A stretch of DNA of 64,000 bases from Paenibacillus oryzisoli (GTDB lineage Bacteria; Bacillota; Bacilli; Paenibacillales; NBRC-103111), in assembly GCF_001653565.1 (NCBI RefSeq), contig NZ_LYPB01000049.1, positions 62,001 through 126,000 of the forward strand. The letters are read 5' to 3'. The notes under the pieces were generated by a model. That model was not told where the DNA came from and ran no database searches. It saw only the letters and a list, made by a program, of their open reading frames with translations. Every line of letters starts with the position of its first letter. Position 1 is the stretch's first letter. Of this stretch, positions 28,899 to 37,967 are shown piece after piece. Position numbers and translations under genes: made by a program.

Positions 28899-30115
28899 CA
28901 GCTTGCACCACCTTTGCCACGCGCATTGATTTTCTCGTCGTAGCCACTTGCCAAGTAAGCTTTCATCGGATCAACTGGCACACCGATTTCCTCACGTACC
29001 GCTTGAAGCAGAGGCGTTACATCGAATTCAAATGCTTTACGAACCGCATCTTCGGCACCAAGAACATCTTGGTTCGCTTGTGCAGCACGAACTTCTTCAA
29101 GGTTAATCAGAAGCGCTTTCGCGTATTGCGTTTGTACGTTTAGTACGGAACGCAGCATCGCTGGGATTTTACGCTCAATGTTATGGCTTTGGTCGATCAT
29201 GTACGCAATATTATCAGCAGCTTGACGAATTTGTGGGTTCTTGTCGTTAGCAGCATCAATGATTTGGTAGAAAATCAGGAACAATTCATACGGATTCACT
29301 GAACCAACGATCAGATCGTCATCCCCATATTTACGGGAGTTGAAGTGGAAACCGCCTAGTTTATTTTCATCCAACAAGTACGTCACGATGTGTTCGATGT
29401 TCGTTCCTTGCGGGTGATGGCCTGTATCAACAAGCACTTCCGCTTGCGGACCTAATTTGTTCGCCAAATTGAAAGCCATACCCCAGTCAGCTAGATCTGT
29501 GTGGTAGAAAGCTGGCTCGTAGAACTTGTACTCGATCAACATGCGCATGTTAGGTGACATTGCGTTGTACATTTCTTTCAGTGACTCATACATCCATGCT
29601 TTACGAGCGCGAATATCTACTTGTCCTGGGTAGTTGGAACCGTCTGCGAACCACAAGCTTAATACGTCGGAGCCCACTGTTTTGGCAATGTCCACGCACT
29701 CAAGTAAGTGATCTGTAGCTTTGCGGCGAATCGCTGCATTCGAGTTCGTTACACTTCCGAAGATGTAATCATCTTCTTGGAAAAGGTTCGGGTTCACCGC
29801 ACCGATGGAAACGCCTAGATCAGAAGCATGTTGTTTCAGCTTCGCATAGTCATCCACTTTGTCCCACGGGATGTGGATCGCAACCGACGGGCAAACACCC
29901 GTCAGTTTGTGCACTTGCGCAGCATCTTCGAATTTCTCGAAGGGATTACGCGGCACACCTGTTTGTTGGTAAACTTTGAAGCGTGTTCCAGAATCTCCGT
30001 AACCCCATGAAGGTGTTTCAACTTTCAGTGCTTTTAGCTTTGCTTTCACTGCTGCTATATCAATGCCTCTCAGGGCTTGTTGCTCTTCGAATAATGCGTA
30101 GGCTTTGTCACTCAT
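28895..30115 (-). CDS. rhaA: L-rhamnose isomerase
   Basis: The 406-residue protein has a xylose-isomerase-like barrel with metal-site residues in IEYKFYEPAFYH, DTGHHPQGTN and GGFHFNSRKYGDDDL. The pattern resembles the RhaI type of rhamnose isomerase found in Bacillus and Pseudomonas relatives rather than the E. coli form. It converts L-rhamnose to L-rhamnulose. It follows rhaEW by 26 bases and has an AGGAGG site. Confidence 0.93.
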   Translation of the reverse strand: MSDKAYALFEEQQALRGIDIAAVKAKLKALKVETPSWGYGDSGTRFKVYQQTGVPRNPFEKFEDAAQVHKLTGVCPSVAIHIPWDKVDDYAKLKQHASDLGVSIGAVNPNLFQEDDYIFGSVTNSNAAIRRKATDHLLECVDIAKTVGSDVLSLWFADGSNYPGQVDIRARKAWMYESLKEMYNAMSPNMRMLIEYKFYEPAFYHTDLADWGMAFNLANKLGPQAEVLVDTGHHPQGTNIEHIVTYLLDENKLGGFHFNSRKYGDDDLIVGSVNPYELFLIFYQIIDAANDKNPQIRQAADNIAYMIDQSHNIERKIPAMLRSVLNVQTQYAKALLINLEEVRAAQANQDVLGAEDAVRKAFEFDVTPLLQAVREEIGVPVDPMKAYLASGYDEKINARGKGGASW

Positions 30116-30141
30116 CGGTTTGTTGCCTCCTATTAGTTGAA

Positions 30142-32211
30142 TTAGCGTGTGAAGGCAGCTGGTACGCCACCATCAACTGTGATCATGCAGCCTGTTGTTT
30201 TAGCTGCTTTGGATGATGCGAAGTAAACGATCGCTTCTGCCACGTCTTTAGGGAAAATGTTAACAAGCAACGTCGTTCTTTTACGGTAGTGCTCTTCCAA
30301 CTGATCCGGTTCGATCCCGTATGCAGCCGCGCGCTCATTACGCCAGCCGGAGTTCCAAATCGCAGATCCTTGAAGAATAGCATCTGGCAATACAGAGTTC
30401 ACGCGGATACCGAATTCGCCGCCTTCTGCCGCGATACAGCGAGCCAGGTGAATCTCAGCCGCTTTGGCAGTGGAGTATGCGGATGCATTTTTCCCAGCAA
30501 ATACGGAGTTCTTGGAGCCTACGAATACCATGCTGCCGCCGATTGTTTGCTTTTTCATAATTTTAAACGCTTCTCTAGCTACCAAGAAATATCCTGTGCT
30601 AAGTACGTTCATGTTCAGGTTCCACTCTTTAAGGGATGTTTCGTCAAAAGGACTAGAAGTCGCAAGACCTGCATTATTCACGATAATATCGATTCCGCCG
30701 TAGCTAAGAATAGACTCACGGAATGCTGCTTCCACTTCTTCTTCCTTCGTTACGTCCATGCGAACAGCAATGGCTCTGTTTTCGCCATATTGTTCGTTAA
30801 GTTCTGCTGCAAGCTTCTGCGCACCTTCAAGGTTAAGATCAGCTAGGACTACGTGTGCGCCATCTTTCAAGAATTGACGAGCGGTTACACTTCCGATACC
30901 ACCAGCGCCACCAGTGATGAACGCGATTTGACGGGAGAATTCAGCTTCTGCAGGAGCAAGTGTTAATTTGTAAAGCTCAAGCGGCCAGTACTCCACGTTG
31001 AAAGATTCGTTCTCGCTAAGGGATACGAACGTTCCAAGAGCCGTAGCGCCTCTCATAACGGAAATCGCACGGTGGTAAAGCGCCCCGCTGATTTGCGCCA
31101 TTGCCCAGCTTTTGCCTGTGTTGATCATCCCGATACCTGGAATAAGGATAACACGTGGAGCAGCTTCATTGATAACGTCGCCTTCATTTTTGTTGCGGTC
31201 AAAATATGCTTTGTACTCTTCTTTGTATGCTTCGATACCAGCTGTGAGTGCTTCTGTTAAGCTTGCTGCGTCGCCAGTTGTCGGATTCCAGTCGATATAT
31301 AAAGGCTTCATTTTCGTATGAACCAGGTGATCCGGGCAAGCTGCTCCAACTTGGGAAAGGACTGCTGCATCACGGCTGTTTACAAATTGAAGCACATTGT
31401 CTGCACTGTCAATGGTGAGGATCATTTTCTTCTCGTTGCTTACGGCACCGCGAACGATTGGCAGAACTTGAGCCAATAGATCCTTGCGTGCTTCGCTGCT
31501 AAGAGTTTCGTATTTGGAACCGCCATATAGGTTCGCTTCGTTCACGCGAGCTTCAATGAAGCTAGCTGCTTCGTTAATGATAGCGATTGTTTTCGCGTAG
31601 CTTTCTTCGGACGTTTCGCCCCAAGTAACAAGACCATGTTTCTCCATAAGAACAAGCTCAGCCTTAGGATTGTTGCGAACGCCATCTGCGATCATTTTGG
31701 AAAGTGTGAAGCCAGGACGTACATATGGAACCCACACGAATCGGTCGCCGTAGATTTCTTTCGCAAGCTCACGTCCATTGTGTGCGCAGCACAGCGAGAT
31801 AATCGCGTCCGGATGCGTGTGATCAACGTTTTTGAAAGGTAAAAATGCATGTAGAAGCGTCTCAATGGAAGCACGCGGGTGCTTGCTGTCGATCATGCAG
31901 TTAGCAAGGTAAGCAACCATGTCTTCATCCGACATTTCGTCACGTTCGATCAAAGGACGGATATCCTCCATACGAAGACCTGTGAAATTCTTTGCTTTCA
32001 TCGTGCCAAGGTCAGAACCGCTACCTTTCACCCACATCACTTCAACATCGCGACCTCGGAAATCTTTCTCGATTGTTTTGTAAGAGGTGTTGCCGCCGCC
32101 CCAGTTACATACAGCACGATCTGTGCCTAATAGATTAGAACGATACACAATTTCCTCTACGCCTTTCGATACTGCATTCGCTTTTGAAGCTTCCCATAAA
32201 TTCGCAACCAT
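30142..32211 (-). CDS. rhaEW: Bifunctional rhamnulose-1-phosphate aldolase / lactaldehyde dehydrogenase
   Basis: This 689-residue fusion has an N-terminal class II aldolase/adducin domain (about 1-410; zinc-type His in HTHPD and the NWGGGNTSYK segment) and a C-terminal short-chain dehydrogenase domain (about 425-689; ITGGAGGIGSVTA, NNAG, SAYSTAKAAEIH with the catalytic Tyr-Lys). It splits rhamnulose 1-phosphate into DHAP and lactaldehyde, then oxidises lactaldehyde. It heads the operon; the ATG is eight bases after AGGAGG. The mutarotase gene rhaM found in B. subtilis is not present here. Confidence 0.94.
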   Translation of the reverse strand: MVANLWEASKANAVSKGVEEIVYRSNLLGTDRAVCNWGGGNTSYKTIEKDFRGRDVEVMWVKGSGSDLGTMKAKNFTGLRMEDIRPLIERDEMSDEDMVAYLANCMIDSKHPRASIETLLHAFLPFKNVDHTHPDAIISLCCAHNGRELAKEIYGDRFVWVPYVRPGFTLSKMIADGVRNNPKAELVLMEKHGLVTWGETSEESYAKTIAIINEAASFIEARVNEANLYGGSKYETLSSEARKDLLAQVLPIVRGAVSNEKKMILTIDSADNVLQFVNSRDAAVLSQVGAACPDHLVHTKMKPLYIDWNPTTGDAASLTEALTAGIEAYKEEYKAYFDRNKNEGDVINEAAPRVILIPGIGMINTGKSWAMAQISGALYHRAISVMRGATALGTFVSLSENESFNVEYWPLELYKLTLAPAEAEFSRQIAFITGGAGGIGSVTARQFLKDGAHVVLADLNLEGAQKLAAELNEQYGENRAIAVRMDVTKEEEVEAAFRESILSYGGIDIIVNNAGLATSSPFDETSLKEWNLNMNVLSTGYFLVAREAFKIMKKQTIGGSMVFVGSKNSVFAGKNASAYSTAKAAEIHLARCIAAEGGEFGIRVNSVLPDAILQGSAIWNSGWRNERAAAYGIEPDQLEEHYRKRTTLLVNIFPKDVAEAIVYFASSKAAKTTGCMITVDGGVPAAFTR

Positions 32212-32244
32212 GTAAGTACCCTCCTAAGTTTTATATCCCATGTG

Positions 32245-32323
32245 TATGTGTTTGTTTTTGATGGTTTCATCTTATCATATCTTTGTTTATTTTTGAATAA
32301 TTATTTTTATGTTTGTTTATACA
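32245..32323 (-). promoter_or_regulatory. Imperfect direct repeats, candidate RhaR operators
   Basis: On the minus strand the motif CAAAAAYAAACA is seen as TCAAAAACAAACACATA (32261-32245) and TCAAAAATAAACAAAGA (32296-32280); a shorter copy ATAAACAAACATA ends at 32308. They lie 34-110 bases before the rhaEW start. RhaR of B. subtilis is known to bind imperfect direct repeats upstream of rhaEW, so this placement fits. No cre site was found here. Confidence 0.55.
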
Positions 32324-32499
32324 GGGTTAAAAGACAGATCTCTCTGTAAATTGTAGGTAAACGAAGAAAATTGTTTGGGTTTATGAGGCACTTTCGATGA
32401 TACATGAAATTTAGGCGTATATAATACTACGTTTATCTGTATATGCGTGGGATCTTTTCCGAATCACACTTTGAATCTGAGTGCAACTCAACAACGATA

Positions 32500-32710
32500 C
32501 TCTAGCTGAGCAATAATTTCAAATAACTGGAAAACCTACAGCTAATTATGCGAAAATCAGCATTTCTGCGACATTAACTGGAAAACCTACAGCTATTTTG
32601 GGCTGAATGGGCTGATTTAAGATAAATCCTCATTAATAACTACATGTTTTCCATCTAAATCAATTTTCCGAGCGAAATGCTGCATTTTAACTGTATATTT
32701 TCCATTTAAT
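32500..32710. repeat. Dispersed intergenic repeat, copy A
   Basis: This starts CTCTAGCTGAGCAATAA, has two forward copies of AACTGGAAAACCTACAGCTA and two inverted relatives (AACTACATGTTTTCCATCTA and AACTGTATATTTTCCATTTA). Copy B at 33122-33324 has the same order in the same direction. Stretches of TTTTCCA on both strands could make long weak stems. No coding frame is credible. Confidence 0.7.
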
Positions 32711-32740
32711 TGGGTGGATGGATGTTGGAGAGATGTTCTT

Positions 32741-33080
32741 TGAGTAGCTATGGTGTACGGGGCAGGGTCGGATTTGTTGAGTAGCTATGGTGATAGGAGT
32801 AGGTTCGGATTTGTTGAGTAGCTATGGCGATAGGAGTAGGTTTGGATTTGTTGAGTTGTGGTGAAAGGAGTAGGTTCGGATTTGTTGAGTAGCTGCGGTG
32901 AAAGGAGTAGGTTCGGATTTGTTGAGTAGCTGCGGTGAAAGGCGCAGGTTCGATATTTGTTGAGTAGCTATGGCGATAGGAGTAGGTTTGGATTTGTTGA
33001 GTAGCTGTGGTGAAAGGAGTAGGTTCGGATTTGTTGAGTAGCTGTGGTGAAAGGAGTAGGTTCGGATTTGTTGAGTAGCT
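32741..33080. repeat. 37-bp tandem repeat, ten units
   Basis: TGAGTAGCT or a near variant starts at 32741, 32778, 32815, 32852, 32886, 32923, 32961, 32998, 33035 and 33072. The unit runs on through GGTGAAAGGAGTAGGTTCGG and ATTTGT; the fourth unit is short by three bases. Units contain AAGGAG and GTG but no real gene; the frame across it on the minus strand only repeats a Ser/Thr/Tyr-rich pattern. Confidence 0.9.
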
Positions 33081-33121
33081 CCCTCCTTCGACTCGGAATC
33101 TGGAGTTCGATTCGGCCACGA

Positions 33122-33324
33122 CGCTCCAGCTGAGCAATAACTGGAAAAACTACATCTAATTCTGCAGAATTCGCCTCTACCAGGACATTAACTGGAAAAC
33201 CTACAGCTATTTTCTGCTGAAATGGCTGATTCAGGTTAAAAGCGAAAGATTAACTACATTTTTTCCATTCAAATCAATATTTACGGCAAATCCACGTCAT
33301 ATAACTGTACTTTTTCCATCTAAT
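33122..33324. repeat. Dispersed intergenic repeat, copy B
   Basis: It has the same layout as copy A: CTCCAGCTGAGCAATAA, AACTGGAAAAACTACATCTA, AACTGGAAAACCTACAGCTA, then inverted relatives ending in AACTGTACTTTTTCCATCTA. Copies A and B flank the 37-bp tandem array in the same orientation. Confidence 0.7.
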
Positions 33325-33390
33325 CGAGAGGAGATTGGATGCGGAAGGGTGTGTGGATACCGACAGATAAAATGAAAGACGATAGGGACG

Positions 33391-33504
33391 CTAAATGTCA
33401 GGTGAAACACTAGACGTCAGGAGGAAGACTGGACATTAGGTAGGCGACTAGAAGTCAGGAGGAAGGATAGATGCCAGGTAAGCGACTAGACGTCAGGAGA
33501 GAGG
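33391..33504. repeat. Degenerate 19-bp tandem repeat, six units
   Basis: Units of the form CTAGACGTCAGG plus seven bases start at 33391, 33410, 33429, 33448, 33467 and 33486, exactly 19 bases apart. Sequence has drifted (CTGGACATTAGG, ATAGATGCCAGG), so the array is old or loosely kept. It lies just downstream of ypsA. Confidence 0.75.
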
Positions 33505-33543
33505 GCCGATGACTTGAGGACGCTAGTTGCCGCGTGCCCCCGC

Positions 33544-34170
33544 CTAAATGTCATCATCAAAATGCCACCTGTCGCCGCCACTGACTGAATCACCAGGCAT
33601 GTCATCCGTCACATCACCGCCGTAATCTCCGTGCTCGTCTTCGGCAACATTTTGCAAATCAAAAGCATTGATGGTTATGATCGGATAGGTGTGATGCGCA
33701 GCGATTTGAGCAGCCTGCAATTTCATAAATTTCGGTGAGCCCTCCGTCTCCTCATCATAGACCAGCAGAATGCCGTCAGAGTTTCGGAGGAGGAACTTGT
33801 CCCTCTCTTTGAACTGCCACGGGCCTTCATATTTGGTCTTCGTTATACTGTTGACGTAATTGGCTCGCTGCATAACGCTCGTGTAGCATCCTTTTTTATC
33901 ATCGCTCCACTTCTCTTCTTGCTCCAAAAAAGGCGTAATCACTGCCAGCTTCAACTCTGGATAGGTACGCTCTCTCAGATCTAGCACAGCCTCTGCCGCC
34001 CATAATTCCACTCCCCATTGCCCACTTACAACAACCCATTCGAGCCCGTCGTCGATTAAGGCGATGATCCGCTTTTGAATCGCTTTTTTGATAATCGGAA
34101 TGCCAGGATGCTTCAATGAAAAAATACCAAGTTCATTTGCTTTGTAGCCTGTAATCAGCACGCGTTTCAA
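33544..34170 (-). CDS. ypsA: YpsA-family protein (DUF1273)
   Basis: The 208-residue product has the DprA/LOG-like Rossmann pattern of YpsA: ITGYKANELGIF at the start, WVVVSGQWGVELWAAEAVL, LAVITPFLEQEEKWSD and RNSDGILLVYDEE. YpsA is a Firmicute cytoplasmic protein linked to cell division and stress; its biochemical role is unclear. A TTG at 34170, eight bases after AAGGGGG, gives the usual MKRVLITGYK start and is preferred to a GTG at 34179 inside the ribosome site. The C-terminus has an unusual acidic, Gly-rich tail (about 30 residues with HGDYGGDVTDD). Confidence 0.88.
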   Translation of the reverse strand: MKRVLITGYKANELGIFSLKHPGIPIIKKAIQKRIIALIDDGLEWVVVSGQWGVELWAAEAVLDLRERTYPELKLAVITPFLEQEEKWSDDKKGCYTSVMQRANYVNSITKTKYEGPWQFKERDKFLLRNSDGILLVYDEETEGSPKFMKLQAAQIAAHHTYPIITINAFDLQNVAEDEHGDYGGDVTDDMPGDSVSGGDRWHFDDDI

Positions 34171-34266
34171 CGGGCTCACCCCCTTATTGATCTTCTTAAA
34201 AGGTTAGCACAGATACTTCTAATTTGATAGAAGTTCTGACCAAAAACCTATGTCATGCCAAGCCAT

Positions 34267-34291
34267 TTAATGTTAGTTAACATAACATTAA
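34267..34291. promoter_or_regulatory. 25-base palindrome between ypsA and mgsA
   Basis: Perfect 9-base arms TTAATGTTA / TAACATTAA surround GTTAACA, itself nearly symmetric. It sits between divergent genes, 140 bases before the mgsA start and 97 bases before that of ypsA. It looks like an operator; the binding protein is unknown. Confidence 0.5.
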
Positions 34292-34431
34292 TATTCACAA
34301 CATTTACTTAAAGACAACTTTTTGACTGTTTTTATCAAAAAAATGATTGAGTTTATGATTATTTTACGATATTCTGATCTTAATACAAATAATAATGTAA
34401 ATTTACCTGACATTAAAAGGAGCGGATTCGA

Positions 34432-34866
34432 TTGAATATTGCACTCGTTGCGCATGATGTGTACAAAAATTTACTCGTGGACTTTGTAATTGCTTATAAA
34501 CATATTTTCCAAAAACATCAGCTCTATGCAACAGGAACTACAGGAAGAAGGATTAGTGAGGCAGCAAAATTGGACGTGATTCGATTACGTTCGGGCCCAT
34601 TTGGTGGTGATCAGCAGATCGGGGCTATGATCGCCATGGATGACATAGACTTGCTTATTTTTTTCCGTGATCCAATCTCAGCATTAGGTCATGAACCCGA
34701 TATTACTGCGCTCCTTCGCCTCTGTGATGTACAACAGATCCCTCTCGCAACCAATCTTGGAACAGCAGAAATGCTGATCAGAGCTATGGAAAACGGCTTC
34801 CTCTCTTGGCGCGAAGAAATTCGCAAATATGATTCCCCACGATTGAATGGTACGGAGAACATATAA
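34432..34866 (+). CDS. mgsA: Methylglyoxal synthase
   Basis: The 144-residue protein has the family's key blocks: [18 protein letters not shown] (phosphate binding), [15 protein letters not shown] (catalytic Asp), [17 protein letters not shown] (second catalytic Asp) and [13 protein letters not shown]. It converts dihydroxyacetone phosphate to methylglyoxal in the cytoplasm, relieving sugar phosphate stress; DHAP is a product of the rhamnose pathway encoded nearby. The TTG start lies nine bases after AAGGAG and no better start exists. Confidence 0.95.
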   Translation: MNIALVAHDVYKNLLVDFVIAYKHIFQKHQLYATGTTGRRISEAAKLDVIRLRSGPFGGDQQIGAMIAMDDIDLLIFFRDPISALGHEPDITALLRLCDVQQIPLATNLGTAEMLIRAMENGFLSWREEIRKYDSPRLNGTENI

Positions 34867-35008
34867 GACTACCTGAAATTGTAGTAGATTCCACTGCATT
34901 TCACCTATTGAAATAATAATATTCTTATTAACTAGCCTCACGACCAAGCCAGTCCACTATGATTCGAATACGTTAATATCATCTCTTCTTGAAAGGATGA
35001 TTAGATCA

Positions 35009-35383
35009 ATGGCAAGAATCAAACAAGGATCTAGCGGCCCCGTACAGTTCAGACATCGTATGGAGGGCTTAACGTCACGCGTACAGAATCATCGGCATTC
35101 CTTCGGTAATTTAAGTGATATCGTAATCCCGGAGGACGGCAGACATCGTCACACTTTCCAAGGCATTACAACGACTGCTGACGGGCATCGTCATTCCTAT
35201 TCGGGCCGCACTGGCCTCAACATCGGTGTGGGCGTGAATCATTTTCATCGTTTTCAAATAGCAACAAACATAGCAGATGGGCATCGCCACATCATTTCCG
35301 GAAGAACAACAGGCGTCATCCGTCTCGGCGTTGTGGTTGGACACAAATTGATCATTGAGAGTATCGTCCGTCAGAAAGTGTAA
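35009..35383 (+). CDS. His-rich YmaF-like protein
   Basis: This small protein (124 residues) has repeated HxH pairs in a near-regular spacing: NHRHSF, GRHRHTF, GHRHSYSG, NHFHRF and GHRHIISG. It resembles the YmaF family of Bacillus, whose function is unknown; HxH repeats suggest metal binding. The ATG at 35009, eleven bases after AAAGGA, is preferred to one at 34997 that overlaps that site. The product has no signal peptide. Confidence 0.65.
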   Translation: MARIKQGSSGPVQFRHRMEGLTSRVQNHRHSFGNLSDIVIPEDGRHRHTFQGITTTADGHRHSYSGRTGLNIGVGVNHFHRFQIATNIADGHRHIISGRTTGVIRLGVVVGHKLIIESIVRQKV

Positions 35384-35420
35384 GATTCCCTCCCGCGAGA
35401 ATTTCCGTACTCTTATATAA

Positions 35421-35458
35421 CAAAAAGGCTACTGAAAAAGTTTTCAGTAGCCTTTTTG
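35421..35458. terminator. Strong bidirectional terminator
   Basis: Arms AAAAAGGCTACTGAAAA and TTTTCAGTAGCCTTTTT pair without mismatch around a short loop. It separates the YmaF-like gene from the convergent hydrolase gene. Confidence 0.92.
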
Positions 35459-35483
35459 CACTTGTATTCGATTCAATATCCAC

Positions 35484-36506
35484 TTATCTCTTCAAAGCCT
35501 CAACCAACCATGGATACGCCTGACTCCCATTCACTTCATGAACACCATCATAGAGATGTACGCCTAGTTTCTCATTTGCTCCCGCCAATCCATACGCTCG
35601 CTCTAGATAGGAAACCGCCGCTTCCACCCCATCTACAGGAAAAATGGGATCCCCTTTCCCCGAAGCAATGAATAGTGGACGGGGAGCTAGCAAACCAATT
35701 AGTTCGGGAAGTTCCGCGAATTCGAGCGCGCCAGGCAGATAGTTATCAATGCAATGCCGCACCCCCATGATGCTGCGCTTGAATGTATTGGTGAAGGCAC
35801 ACAGAACCGAAGCCTGAACGCGATCATCTAATATGGCTGTGTAGGCGGCAAGCAAACCGCCACCTGAGAATCCAAAACAACCGATTCGACTCGCGTCAAC
35901 TTCCTCACGTGTCACGAGGTAATCTAACACGCGCATCGCCTCATGCACGCGAACCCCAGCTATTGACATCCCATATAGCATAAAGTGAGAAGCAAGTGTC
36001 TGGCAGGAAGAGTTCCCCACTTGTCCTTCCTTCCTGTCTTCCTCCAAACGCCGATCACCGAAGCCTAAGATTTCAGGGACTACAACAACGAAACCACGCC
36101 GCACCAACTCAAGGGCATAGTTGCCATGAAGATCCCATTCCCCCTCAAGCTCAGATCCATCAGCGTTCAAGCCTACGATTTGCCTACTTCCATAACCATG
36201 ACCATGCAGAGCTAGTACGGCAGCGCGTTTATGAGAATCTCCTTTTGGCAACAGTACATATACAGGAACCCGAAAACCCCAAAATGTCCCGATTTCAATG
36301 CGTTCTCGGACATGATCCTCAAGCTCGACACGATCAAGAAGAACAGGACGAAGATCGTCCTGTTCTTCCATGGTCACCGCTAAGGAGTCCGCCAAGCGCT
36401 TTTTCATATGAGCTTTTGCATGTTCAGCCCATTCCGTACGACTCTGCTCGCGTTTCAATTCGAAAGCACGATAGAGTTGATCCATGCTCGCGTCAGGACT
36501 CCACAT
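35484..36506 (-). CDS. Alpha/beta hydrolase, Abhydrolase_7-like
   Basis: The 340 residues form a cytoplasmic alpha/beta hydrolase: oxyanion region LALHGHGYGSRQ, nucleophile elbow GCFGFSGGG, acid region LFIASGKGDPIFP and a late His in YDGVHEVNG. The pattern resembles acetyl-xylan-esterase-like or dienelactone-hydrolase-like enzymes with a long N-terminal helical part. It lies 19 bases after the Gfo/Idh gene in one operon; the true ester substrate is unknown but a sugar conjugate is likely from context. Confidence 0.82.
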   Translation of the reverse strand: MWSPDASMDQLYRAFELKREQSRTEWAEHAKAHMKKRLADSLAVTMEEQDDLRPVLLDRVELEDHVRERIEIGTFWGFRVPVYVLLPKGDSHKRAAVLALHGHGYGSRQIVGLNADGSELEGEWDLHGNYALELVRRGFVVVVPEILGFGDRRLEEDRKEGQVGNSSCQTLASHFMLYGMSIAGVRVHEAMRVLDYLVTREEVDASRIGCFGFSGGGLLAAYTAILDDRVQASVLCAFTNTFKRSIMGVRHCIDNYLPGALEFAELPELIGLLAPRPLFIASGKGDPIFPVDGVEAAVSYLERAYGLAGANEKLGVHLYDGVHEVNGSQAYPWLVEALKR

Positions 36507-36525
36507 TTAGCTCAACCTCCACAGG

Positions 36526-37809
36526 TTAAAATTTCACAAGCTTATCTACAGCAACTGGCTGCCCTGTACGCAATGAAATATTGCCAGCAATACCTGTAAG
36601 AATGGACATTGCTCCATCCACATGGGATGCCGCGCGGTTGAAACGATCATCGGATGGCTTGTCAAAAATATCTTTCAGCAGAATCGGATCGCCACCACCG
36701 TGACCACCAACGCCTTCTTCGATTTCAACTTGATACGGTGCCGCAAACATCGGGAATACCGTAATCGTTTTCGCTTTCAACGCACCTTCATCCGCTTTGT
36801 CGCCACCAGAATTCACGTAAGATTTCTCGACGACTTTCATTTCGATACGTCCCTTGCTGCCGTTAATATTTACATTGAAACCTTCCCAAGGTAGATACGC
36901 ATTCAAGGAATAAGTAAGAATCGCTTTGTTTTTATATTTGACCATTACACCCATTGTATCTTCAATAGAGATTCCGTCGCCGAATACGCTCTGATCACGT
37001 TGGTAACCATCCTCATGTTCCGCATCCAAATATAGACCTTTGAGGTGCGCATTGGAATCCAAATGCAGTGCGAACGGATCATCCTTGGCATACTCATTTC
37101 CGGTAGCACGTTGATAGAACTTCGTTTCGCCGCGTTTCTCTGCGTTCGCTTTCCCGTAGAACATGAGATCTCCCATGGCAAAAACCGTCTCTGGCTGCGT
37201 CCCCAACCAGAAGTTAACCAAGTCAAAGTGATGCGTTGACTTATGCACAAGCAACCCGCCACCATTGCGTTTATCACGGTGCCATCTGCGGAAGTAGTCG
37301 GCGCCATGCTCTGTATTGAGCAACCATTCAAAATGAACCGAATGAACATCACCAATGGTTCCATCCATAATTAACTCACGAATTTTCGTATTGTGCGGCG
37401 CATAACGGTAGTTAAATGTAACACGAAGCTGGCGGCCTGTGCGCTTAATTGCATCCAAAATTTCTTGACATTTCTCTTCATCAACCGTCATCGGTTTCTC
37501 CGAAATAACATCACAACCAAGTTCCATCGCACGAATAATGTACGTGTGATGCGTACGATCCACAGTTGTTACGATGATCGCATCCGGTTTCTCTGTACGA
37601 ATCATTTCTTCGAATTGATCAGCTTTATAGGTAGGAACAGCATGATACTCATACTTGCCAGCAAGCAAGTCATTCGTAAAGTTCATGCGGGTTTGGTTAA
37701 TATCACAAATAGCAACAAGCTCAGATGTATCTTGAAAATCTTTTACCATGGAGCCATAGAAGAATTCTGCTCGTCCACCAGTACCTACAATCGCATAACG
37801 TGTTTTCAT
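36526..37809 (-). CDS. Gfo/Idh/MocA-family oxidoreductase
   Basis: This 427-residue enzyme has an N-terminal NAD(P)-binding fold (YAIVGTGGRAEFFYGS), the family signature ISEKPMTVDEEKC (catalytic Lys), and a C-terminal beta-sheet domain with KSTHHFDLVNFW. Such enzymes oxidise or epimerise sugars or inositols, or cleave them by a redox route. It is divergent from an AraC regulator and followed by the hydrolase. The substrate is unknown. Confidence 0.9.
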   Translation of the reverse strand: MKTRYAIVGTGGRAEFFYGSMVKDFQDTSELVAICDINQTRMNFTNDLLAGKYEYHAVPTYKADQFEEMIRTEKPDAIIVTTVDRTHHTYIIRAMELGCDVISEKPMTVDEEKCQEILDAIKRTGRQLRVTFNYRYAPHNTKIRELIMDGTIGDVHSVHFEWLLNTEHGADYFRRWHRDKRNGGGLLVHKSTHHFDLVNFWLGTQPETVFAMGDLMFYGKANAEKRGETKFYQRATGNEYAKDDPFALHLDSNAHLKGLYLDAEHEDGYQRDQSVFGDGISIEDTMGVMVKYKNKAILTYSLNAYLPWEGFNVNINGSKGRIEMKVVEKSYVNSGGDKADEGALKAKTITVFPMFAAPYQVEIEEGVGGHGGGDPILLKDIFDKPSDDRFNRAASHVDGAMSILTGIAGNISLRTGQPVAVDKLVKF

Positions 37810-37967
37810 CAGTTATTGCCCCTCTCGATTACAAAGTATTTCATCTCATAATGCAAGATTAATACAATATTTGTTGCGTTTCTATTCAAATATTACCTAA
37901 TCACTTTATTTCCTTGCATATCTTGCTGTATAATAAGAAGACAGAAATTACACCAGAGAGGGTGTCG

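Noticed and set aside
30289..30846. 185-residue plus-strand frame inside rhaEW
   Set aside because: It is antisense to the conserved dehydrogenase domain.
32748..33137. 129-residue Ser/Thr/Tyr-rich open frame on the minus strand
   Set aside because: It is a read-through of the 37-bp tandem repeat with no ribosome site and no plausible fold.
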